Assembly (NCBI GenBank): GCA_002309235.1
Contig: DBXA01000164.1
Coordinates: 809-12,024, forward strand
DNA: 11,216 bases
From: Christensenella sp. UBA1224
Lineage (GTDB): Bacteria > Bacillota > Clostridia > Christensenellales > Aristaeellaceae
Direction: 5' to 3'
Shown here one piece after another: positions 5,452 through 11,216 of this stretch. Positions within the stretch are counted from its first letter, which is position 1, and every line of letters begins with the position of its first letter. Below the pieces are notes generated by a model, which saw only the letters and a program-made list of their open reading frames with translations, was not told the DNA's origin and did not search any database. Both the position numbers and the translations under genes were made by a program.

Positions 5452-7929
5452 ATGATCAGGGTAAGCTTCAACGATGGCTGGATGTTTTCAAAATCCGGAC
5501 CTTCCCTTATGGGTATACTCGGCGGGGCGGCTCCTGCAAGTGAGCCGGTACAGCTGCCTTACGACGCAATGATACGCGAAACACCTTCCAGGGATGCACT
5601 GAGCGGCGCCCAGACGGGATTTTATCCCGGCGGAGAGTATACCTATACAAAGGTATTCCCCGTCCCTGCTGAATGGGAAGGCCAGGAGCTTCTGGTGGAA
5701 TTCGAGGGCGTATACGAGATCGCTCAGGTCTATGTGAACGAAGCGCATGTCAAGACCAATCTCTACGGGTATTCGGGCTTTTACGCGGATATCAAGGATT
5801 ATGTCAAATACGGCGAAGACAACACCATCCGCGTCAACGTAAATAACCCGACACCCAACAGCCGGTGGTATTCCGGAAGCGGCATCTACCGTCCTGTCAA
5901 TCTCCTGCGCGGCGATCTTGTGCATATCGCGGCAGACGGCGTAAAAGCCACGACTCTCACCGCTGACAGCACTTCCGCGATACTGAATATCGAAACCAGG
6001 ATCGTAAACAGCAGCCGCAAAAAGCAGCCGATCGCCATTGAATGCACGCTCAGTCGAGGGGGCGAAGCGATCAAGAAGGACACGGTGCATCTTACTCTCT
6101 GGGCCGGAGACAATGAGACCGTGCGTCAGAACCTGAATATCCCCAACCCCATGCTCTGGAATATCGATACACCGGATCTTTATGAACTCAACGTCAATAT
6201 CCTGCAGGATGGAAATATACTGGATACGGTCAGTGAAAAGATCGGTCTCAGGGTCCTCTCCCTGGATGCCGAAAACGGCCTTCGCATCAACGGTAAACCC
6301 GTCAAGCTGAAGGGTACCTGTATACACCATGACAACGGCATCATCGGCGCATCCACCTTTGCCGACGCAGAGGACAGGCGCGCCCGTCAGATGAAGGAGG
6401 CCGGCTTCAACTCCATCCGCAGCGCCCATCACCCAATGAGCAAGGCTATGCTCGATGCATGCGATAAGTACGGCATAGTCGTCATGGATGAGCTTGCGGA
6501 TATGTGGTATGTACATAAGAACCGCAATGATTTTGCCACATATTTTGAAAACTGCTGGCAGGAGGAAGTCCGAAGGATCGTCGAAAAGGATTATGACCAT
6601 CCCTGCGTGATCATGTACAGCTCAGGAAACGAGATCATAGACCTCGGCAATCAGGCTGGAGGCCGCATCAACCGCGCCATCTGCAATCTTTTCCATGATC
6701 TCGACAGCACCCGCTATACCACCACTGCCGTCAATGGCATGATCAGCGCAGGCGTATCCGGCGTCATGCCTGCCATTATAGGCGATATCATGAAAGCCAA
6801 GGGCATCGATCCCGCTGCCCTTCAAAAGGACGGTTCTCCTGAGGATGGAATCGGCGGCATGAACATCATGATGAGCCTGATGACCGATGATCTGTTCACA
6901 TCTCATCCCCTTATGACGCAGGCACTGGAGGAAGCCTCTCAGGCGGAGGATATCGCCGGTTTCAATTACCTAACCGGAAGGCATGAGCTTGAAAAGGAGC
7001 TTCATCCCAACAAGCCTATCGTCGGCACGGAAACCTTCCCTGCAGAGATCGTAAGACTCTGGCGCATCGTGGAGGACAACCCCCACGTGCTGGGCGATTA
7101 CACCTGGACAGGTTATGATTACCTTGGAGAAGCGGGCTGCGGCATCTTCTATTACGACGGAACGGTCAATTTCTCTTCACATTTCCCGGACAGGCTCGCT
7201 TATATCGGTGATATCGATATCATCGGCACCAGGCGTCCCATCAGTTACCTGCGCGAGATCGTTTACGGTGACCGGAAAACGCCGTATATCGCCGTCACAA
7301 GGCTCGACCGATACGGCATGAAGCACTCACAGACTAAATGGATGTACAAGGATCAGGTATCAAGCTGGACCTGGCCGGGATTTGCGGGCAAGCCTACAGA
7401 GGTTGAGATCTTCTCCGCCGATGAAGAGGTGGAGCTGTTTGTCAACGAAAAGTCCTACGGCAAGAAGAAGGCAGGCCGAGCAAACGGGTTTATCGCCACA
7501 TACGACGGCGTCCTCTTTGAACCGGGGCAGGTCACTGCCGTAGGCTTCTGCGGAGGACACGAAGTCAGTCGGACAGTTCTCGAATCGGCAGGCCCGGATG
7601 TTCTCCTCCGTGTAAAAGCAGATGCGGATTCGATCAAAGCAGACCCCATGTCCCTTGGCTATGCAGTGCTCTCCCTCACCGATGCACAGGGAAGAGAAAA
7701 CATGTTCGCAAAAGAGACGGTGACCGTATCGATCGAAGGCCCGGCAGTGCTCGAAGGCTACGGCAGTGCCGATCCGCAACCCGTACGAGGTTACCAGGAT
7801 AACACCTGGGAGACATATGACGGCAAGCTGCTCTGCGCGATACGCTCTACCGGAGAAAAGGGCATGATCAAGCTGACCTTTACATCCGCTGACGGCAAAC
7901 AAGCCGTAACATACATTCAAGCGAAATAG
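5452..7929 (+). CDS. Glycoside hydrolase family 2 protein, beta-galactosidase-like
   Basis: An 825-residue GH2 retaining glycosidase. An N-terminal jelly-roll sugar-binding domain (about 1-160) contains WYSGSGIYRPV at 139-149. An Ig-like domain (about 165-270) follows, then the catalytic TIM barrel (about 275-605), with two further beta domains (about 610-720 and 720-825, the first DUF4982-like). Motifs: GTCIHHDNG at 288-296, SIRSAHHPMS at 321-330, VVMDE at 343-347, YSSGNE at 389-394 with the presumed acid/base Glu394, GTETFP at 525-530 with the presumed nucleophile Glu527, and WTGYDYLGE at 552-560. Residues about 425-515 form a long Met-rich helical insertion between the two catalytic glutamates. 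No signal peptide is seen, so it should act on imported oligosaccharides in the cytosol. I chose the ATG at 5452 because AAGGAG ends 8 bases upstream; the in-frame GTG at 5443 overlaps that site. The gene is single, with its own promoter and terminator. Beta-galactosidase is most likely; beta-glucuronidase or another GH2 activity is possible. Confidence 0.92.
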   Translation: MIRVSFNDGWMFSKSGPSLMGILGGAAPASEPVQLPYDAMIRETPSRDALSGAQTGFYPGGEYTYTKVFPVPAEWEGQELLVEFEGVYEIAQVYVNEAHVKTNLYGYSGFYADIKDYVKYGEDNTIRVNVNNPTPNSRWYSGSGIYRPVNLLRGDLVHIAADGVKATTLTADSTSAILNIETRIVNSSRKKQPIAIECTLSRGGEAIKKDTVHLTLWAGDNETVRQNLNIPNPMLWNIDTPDLYELNVNILQDGNILDTVSEKIGLRVLSLDAENGLRINGKPVKLKGTCIHHDNGIIGASTFADAEDRRARQMKEAGFNSIRSAHHPMSKAMLDACDKYGIVVMDELADMWYVHKNRNDFATYFENCWQEEVRRIVEKDYDHPCVIMYSSGNEIIDLGNQAGGRINRAICNLFHDLDSTRYTTTAVNGMISAGVSGVMPAIIGDIMKAKGIDPAALQKDGSPEDGIGGMNIMMSLMTDDLFTSHPLMTQALEEASQAEDIAGFNYLTGRHELEKELHPNKPIVGTETFPAEIVRLWRIVEDNPHVLGDYTWTGYDYLGEAGCGIFYYDGTVNFSSHFPDRLAYIGDIDIIGTRRPISYLREIVYGDRKTPYIAVTRLDRYGMKHSQTKWMYKDQVSSWTWPGFAGKPTEVEIFSADEEVELFVNEKSYGKKKAGRANGFIATYDGVLFEPGQVTAVGFCGGHEVSRTVLESAGPDVLLRVKADADSIKADPMSLGYAVLSLTDAQGRENMFAKETVTVSIEGPAVLEGYGSADPQPVRGYQDNTWETYDGKLLCAIRSTGEKGMIKLTFTSADGKQAVTYIQAK

Positions 7930-7940
7930 ATCGATCTTCG

Positions 7941-7985
7941 GGAAGAGACGCTCACAGCAGCCAGACGCGCCTCTTCCTTTTTTTT
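7941..7985 (+). terminator. Strong intrinsic terminator after the GH2 gene
   Basis: GGAAGAG (7941-7947) pairs with CTCTTCC (7971-7977). CGC (7949-7951) with GCG (7967-7969) extends the stem past one mismatch. Eight consecutive T follow at 7978-7985. It begins 11 bases after the GH2 stop and separates the GH2 gene from the lyase-permease unit. Confidence 0.9.
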
Positions 7986-7994
7986 CCACAGTGT

Positions 7995-8023
7995 TTATCA
8001 AGAGAAACAAGCGGCATTACAGT
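7995..8023 (+). promoter_or_regulatory. Weak candidate promoter for the lyase-permease operon
   Basis: TTATCA (7995-8000, 4/6), a 17-base spacer, TACAGT (8018-8023, 4/6), just after the GH2 terminator. It is the best candidate in the short gap but is far from consensus. The operon may instead depend on readthrough or on an activator. Confidence 0.3.
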
Positions 8024-8053
8024 ACAGCACATGCAGAAAGGAGTGCTTGTGAA

Positions 8054-9220
8054 GTGAATCGGTTTGATGAACCCGCCCAAAGAAAAGGAACCGCCTGCAT
8101 CAAATGGGATTTTCAGGAAGCGGATTTCAACGGACGAAGCGGCTTGCTGCCATTCTCTATCGCTGATGCGGATTACAGGACGTATCAGCCCATCATTGAC
8201 GCTCTGAAAGCGAGGCTTGACAAGGGCGTCATCGGCTACACAGACCTGGATGATGCATATTATGAGGCAGTCAGGAAATGGTGTGACAGACGGCATGACT
8301 GGCAGATCGAAAACAACTGGATCGTCCCCGTGGGCGGGATCGTTCCTGCTATGTGCACAGCCATTGAAGTATTGACTGAACCCGGAGACGGCGTTATCGT
8401 TCAGCCTCCTGTTTACGACCCTTTCTACACGATCATCAATGCATCCGGCAGGACGATCCTGAAGAACGACCTTCTATTGACGGATGACGGTTACCGCATG
8501 GATTACGGCAAGCTGGAAGAGCTGGCGAAAAGCGGTGCGAAAATGCTGCTCCTTTGCAGCCCGCATAATCCGGTATGCCGTGTCTGGACGAAAGAGGAGC
8601 TTAAGGAACTTGCTGATATCTCTGTCCGGTACGGCTTGATCGTGATCAGTGATGAGATCCATTGGGATCTGATGCTGCATGGAAACAAGCATGTGACCAT
8701 GGGACAATTCCGTGATCTGCACGATAAATTGATCGTCTGTACCAGCTGCAGCAAGACCTTCAATATCGCGGGGCTTGAAACATCCAATCTGATCATACCG
8801 GATAAGACGATCCGCGAGAGGTACCAGGCGTATCTGTATGCAAGGTATCTGTTTGTACCGAATACGCTTGGGCTGGAAGCCGTAAAAGCCGCCTATCGGG
8901 ACGGAGATAAATGGGTAGACGCTCAATGCTCTTATCTGACACAAAACGCAGTACTGGCAGAGGATTATCTTGCAAAACGCCTTCCGGAAGCAAAATTGGC
9001 AAAGCCGGAGGGAACCTATCTTCTCTGGATGGACTTGAGAGCGTTCGGCAAGACAAGCGATGAACTGATCGAAAGGATCGCCCAAGCCGGAGCCGGTTTG
9101 AATAACGGCTTTCATTACGGAGAAAACTATGACGGTTTTGTCCGGATGAATATCGCTTGCCCGAGACAGCAATTGAAAGATGGACTCGACTGCATATACA
9201 GAGCATTGAAAGGAGCATGA
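8054..9220 (+). CDS. patB: MalY/PatB family PLP-dependent carbon-sulfur beta-lyase (aminotransferase fold)
   Basis: A 388-residue fold-type I PLP enzyme of the MalY/PatB family. It would cleave L-cystathionine or related S-substituted cysteines to pyruvate, ammonia and a thiol such as homocysteine. Motifs: FSIADAD at 34-40 (family often WVADMDF), VGGIVPAM at 93-100, QPPVYDPF at 117-124 with the PLP-stacking Tyr121, SPHNPVCRVW at 169-178 with Asn172, VISDEIHWDLM at 197-207 with Asp200, and TSCSKTFNIAG at 230-240 with Schiff-base Lys234. The C-terminal VRMNIACPR carries the carboxylate-binding arginine. Residue 175 is Cys where Gly is usual. The start is GTG at 8054, giving the family length and start (NRFDE); AAAGGAG lies 10 bases upstream. 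An in-frame GTG at 7991 sits just after the terminator's U tract and is unlikely. The permease gene follows after 2 bases. Exact substrate is not determinable; a cystathionine beta-lyase role is the default. Confidence 0.92.
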   Translation: MNRFDEPAQRKGTACIKWDFQEADFNGRSGLLPFSIADADYRTYQPIIDALKARLDKGVIGYTDLDDAYYEAVRKWCDRRHDWQIENNWIVPVGGIVPAMCTAIEVLTEPGDGVIVQPPVYDPFYTIINASGRTILKNDLLLTDDGYRMDYGKLEELAKSGAKMLLLCSPHNPVCRVWTKEELKELADISVRYGLIVISDEIHWDLMLHGNKHVTMGQFRDLHDKLIVCTSCSKTFNIAGLETSNLIIPDKTIRERYQAYLYARYLFVPNTLGLEAVKAAYRDGDKWVDAQCSYLTQNAVLAEDYLAKRLPEAKLAKPEGTYLLWMDLRAFGKTSDELIERIAQAGAGLNNGFHYGENYDGFVRMNIACPRQQLKDGLDCIYRALKGA

Positions 9221-9222
9221 GC
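9209..9222 (+). promoter_or_regulatory. Permease ribosome binding site inside the end of the lyase gene
   Basis: AAAGGAG (9209-9215) lies within the last codons of the lyase gene. It is 7 bases from the ATG at 9223 and only 1 base from the ATG at 9217, which overlaps the lyase TGA as ATGA. The spacing favours 9223. The arrangement suggests translational coupling. Confidence 0.75.
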
Positions 9223-10545
9223 ATGGAGCAGAAAAAGCAAGACGGTCAGCTCAAACGGGTATTAGGCTTGGGTGACCTTATGGGTATCGGAATAGGTCAG
9301 ATCATCGGTTCCGGTATCATGGCACTGACAGGCATCACCATAGCACTGACGGGAGCGGGAACACCTCTTGCCTTCATCGTGGCCGCGATCCTCGTGATCT
9401 GTCCTAACCTGGTATTGGCTGTTCTTGGAAGCGCTGTACCGGCTACCGGGGGTATGTATACCTATGTTCGCGATTACATAGGACCGAAAACCGGCCTGTA
9501 CTATCTGTCCCTTCTTGTCGCAGGACAATTGGTCCTCGCGATGTTCGGCATAACCTTCGCCGAATATGCCTGCAGCCTGGTACCGGGCTTATCCGTCACA
9601 TGGGTCGCCTTCGGTATACTGACACTCTGTTTTGTGATGAATCTGCTAGGAGTCGAAATGGCGGCAAAGCTGCAGAATGTGCTTGTCATTGTGTTGGTCG
9701 GCGCTATGCTGCTGTTTGTCGGATTCGGACTTCCGAAAGTAGACTGGTCGGTATTCAAAGGCGGTATCAAGGCTATCATGCCAAACGGGTTTATCAGCTT
9801 TATGACAGGAGCGAGTCTTCTGACTTTTGCGACGGGAGGAGCCGAGTTCTTATCCGAGCTCGGCGGTGAAATGAAAGATCCCGGCAGAGATCTTCCCCGG
9901 TCTATGATACTGAGTACGGCAGCAGTAGCGATCCTTTACGCTTTTATCGGCATCGTAGCAGTAGGCGTGCTTCCGATCGAAGAAGTGGCGGAAGAAACAC
10001 TCGTACCCGTTGCACAAGTGATCTTTCCTAAGCCGCTGTACTATTTCTTCATCGTCGGAGGCGGTATGTTCGCCGTCGCTTCCACACTGAACGCGACATT
10101 CACCTGGTGTACAAAGGGCCTTCTGATCGCAGCGGAAGAAGGCTGGCTTCCAAAGGGGGCTGCCAGGATAAGCCGCAGAGGTACTCCGTGGGTCCTGCTG
10201 ATCGTTTTTTACATCATCGGCGCGATCCCGATACTGACCGGGCTTGACATAAGTACGATCGCCCGTCTCGGAAACGGCGTATCCCTCATTTATGTGCTCT
10301 TCCCCATCTTTACAGGTTATCTCATATATAAAAAGAATCCGGACGCCATGGCAAGATCCTCCTTCAAGATAAGACCTGTCCCCCTCTTTATCCTGACGAC
10401 CATCGCGCTTATCGGATATATCATAGCCGCCATCCTCAACTTCGGTGATATCTCCAGCGCCTGGCAGATGATGCTGATACTGAGCGCCGTGGTGATCCTT
10501 TATGCTTTCCTGCGGGAAAAGCAATTGAAGAAGAAAAAAGGATAG
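9223..10545 (+). CDS. APC-superfamily amino-acid permease
   Basis: A 440-residue integral membrane protein with about 12 hydrophobic segments: near 14-37, 46-71, 90-112, 123-143, 151-170, 188-207, 226-250, 270-293, 322-341, 349-368, 385-406 and 411-431. A short charged N-terminus and a lysine-rich C-terminus (KKKKG) should both face the cytosol. Segment 1 has the unwound substrate-binding motif IIGSGI (27-32) of the APC fold. GGEMKDPGRDLPRSM after segment 6 is the classic APC intracellular loop. These transporters usually move amino acids by proton symport or by exchange. The neighbouring carbon-sulfur lyase suggests a sulfur amino acid or S-conjugate as cargo (inference; sequence alone does not give specificity). 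I chose the ATG at 9223; the ATG at 9217 is an alternative adding two residues. Second gene of the lyase-permease unit, followed by a strong terminator. An import or exchange role seems likely. Confidence 0.92.
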   Translation: MEQKKQDGQLKRVLGLGDLMGIGIGQIIGSGIMALTGITIALTGAGTPLAFIVAAILVICPNLVLAVLGSAVPATGGMYTYVRDYIGPKTGLYYLSLLVAGQLVLAMFGITFAEYACSLVPGLSVTWVAFGILTLCFVMNLLGVEMAAKLQNVLVIVLVGAMLLFVGFGLPKVDWSVFKGGIKAIMPNGFISFMTGASLLTFATGGAEFLSELGGEMKDPGRDLPRSMILSTAAVAILYAFIGIVAVGVLPIEEVAEETLVPVAQVIFPKPLYYFFIVGGGMFAVASTLNATFTWCTKGLLIAAEEGWLPKGAARISRRGTPWVLLIVFYIIGAIPILTGLDISTIARLGNGVSLIYVLFPIFTGYLIYKKNPDAMARSSFKIRPVPLFILTTIALIGYIIAAILNFGDISSAWQMMLILSAVVILYAFLREKQLKKKKG

Positions 10546-10586
10546 AAGCAGAACGTACTATTCTACAGGTGATCACTGCTTGACGT

Positions 10587-10635
10587 AAAAAGGATCGGGG
10601 CTGATCCAAAACCGGATAAACCCCGATCCTTTTTT
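10587..10635. terminator. Bidirectional intrinsic terminator between permease and fucosidase genes
   Basis: AAAAAGGATCGGGG (10587-10600) pairs perfectly over 14 bases with CCCCGATCCTTTTT (10621-10634), around a 20-base loop in which ATCC and GGAT can form an inner 4-base stem. T runs follow in both reading directions (six T on plus; five on minus), so it should end transcripts from both converging genes. It starts 41 bases after the permease stop and ends 13 bases before the fucosidase stop. Confidence 0.92.
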
Positions 10636-10647
10636 CTTATCCACCTA

Positions 10648-11216
10648 TCAACGGATCCTGAGTACTCCCGTATACCTCGTCGGCATTTTTACCGGTATCG
10701 GAACACTCAGTACGCTGTATTCATAATGGAAAGGCAGTTCTCCCGCCCCGAGCAGGGATACGGAATGGATCTCCTGCCCCTCGAAGCTGCGCAGCACCGC
10801 TGTCTCACCGGGCTTTAAGCCCATCATGAAGGCGTATACAGCGCCATCCTTCTGCGTAAAGCGAAAATCGCTGCGGTTCCAATCCGTTTTATCTTCCCGG
10901 AAGCCCTCTATCCTGACTCTCGTCTCCCCTTCCCCGAATACGCGCCACGGGCGTGTGCCGTATACAGCCTCCGCGTTAACGGCGAACCATCCGGCCAATT
11001 CACGCAGGATGAATTCAGCATCGTCATCGATAGAGCCATCCGGCCTCTGCAGCACGTTCAAAAGCATACAGCCGTTTTTGGAAATAATATCCGCCAGCAT
11101 CTCTATGATCTGATCCGGCTGTTTATAGGGGAAGTGCACATCGTAGAACCAGTTGCCTATGCAGGTATCCGTATGCCATGGTGCAGGCATGATGCCGGGC
11201 AGCTGGCTCTTTTCGA
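10648..11216 (-). CDS. Alpha-L-fucosidase (GH29), C-terminal part, N-terminus beyond right edge
   Basis: The last 188 residues of a GH29 alpha-L-fucosidase, which removes terminal fucose from glycans by a retaining mechanism. The visible part opens EKSQLPGIMPAPWHTDTCIG, matching the GH29 barrel segment usually seen as PWQTDTCIG. It continues with NWFYD, a KNGCMLLNVLQRPDG segment (family often LLNVPPRPDG) and ELAGWFAVNAEAVYGTRPW, the characteristic end of the barrel. A beta-sandwich domain of roughly 75 residues closes the protein. The catalytic nucleophile and acid/base, and any signal peptide, lie outside the window, so activity and location cannot be judged. The reading frame is open to the edge and the stop is at 10650-10648. 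The internal ATG at 11190 is not a credible start, as conserved sequence precedes it. Whether it belongs to a glycan-utilisation cluster to the right is unknown. Confidence 0.93.
   Translation of the reverse strand, partial: EKSQLPGIMPAPWHTDTCIGNWFYDVHFPYKQPDQIIEMLADIISKNGCMLLNVLQRPDGSIDDDAEFILRELAGWFAVNAEAVYGTRPWRVFGEGETRVRIEGFREDKTDWNRSDFRFTQKDGAVYAFMMGLKPGETAVLRSFEGQEIHSVSLLGAGELPFHYEYSVLSVPIPVKMPTRYTGVLRIR

Noticed and set aside
5488..6600. A 370-codon open frame on the minus strand inside the GH2 gene.
   Set aside because: Shadow of the GH2 reading frame; its translation has no family-like motif and the GH2 catalytic sequence on the other strand is unbroken.
1..11216. Mobile element, CRISPR array, defence or toxin-antitoxin system.
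   Set aside because: No transposase, integrase, terminal inverted repeats, spaced direct-repeat array or small paired toxin-type genes were seen. All convincing genes are metabolic or conserved housekeeping families, with no abrupt compositional change noticed by eye.

Overview
The window looks like chromosomal DNA from a low-to-mid GC Gram-positive anaerobe of the Bacillota, most likely a gut-type Clostridia. The basis is near-consensus sigma-A promoters (TTGACA with 17-18 bp spacers), strong AGGAGG-type ribosome binding sites, intrinsic terminators, and a gene set typical of such genomes: the UPF0237/UPF0210 pair, a clostridial GH2 enzyme, a GH29 fucosidase and a MalY/PatB lyase. The assignment below phylum is a guess. 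I see no transposase, phage gene, tRNA, rRNA or CRISPR array, and no gene-free stretch longer than 300 bases.

Layout, left to right. (1) Positions 1-997, minus strand: a two-gene unit with a small ACT-domain protein (UPF0237) followed 11 bases later by a UPF0210/DUF711 protein that runs off the left edge. (2) A 246-base divergent region with a consensus promoter facing right, a palindrome, and a probable extended -10 promoter facing left. (3) 1244-2530, plus: a PLP-dependent aspartate-type aminotransferase, ended by a hairpin shared with the converging arg operon. (4) 5242-2615, minus: argG then argH, the last two steps of arginine synthesis, with a consensus promoter and two ArgR-like boxes spaced one boxed repeat apart. 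(5) 5452-7929, plus: a cytoplasmic GH2 glycosidase with its own promoter and a strong terminator. (6) 8054-10545, plus: a MalY/PatB carbon-sulfur lyase and an APC-family amino-acid permease, nearly overlapping and probably translationally coupled. (7) 11216-10648, minus: the C-terminal part of a GH29 alpha-L-fucosidase, separated from the permease by a bidirectional terminator.

How the genes may work together: ArgG joins citrulline and aspartate, and ArgH splits the product into arginine and fumarate. The converging aminotransferase could supply the aspartate, but it has its own promoter, so the link is metabolic inference only. The lyase-permease pair reads as an uptake-and-cleavage module for a sulfur amino acid or S-conjugate. 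The GH2 and GH29 enzymes suggest growth on host or plant glycans, but they are separate transcription units. Most of the window is ordinary metabolism. The least understood unit is the UPF0237-UPF0210 pair, and the most informative regulatory signal is the paired ARG-like box upstream of argG.
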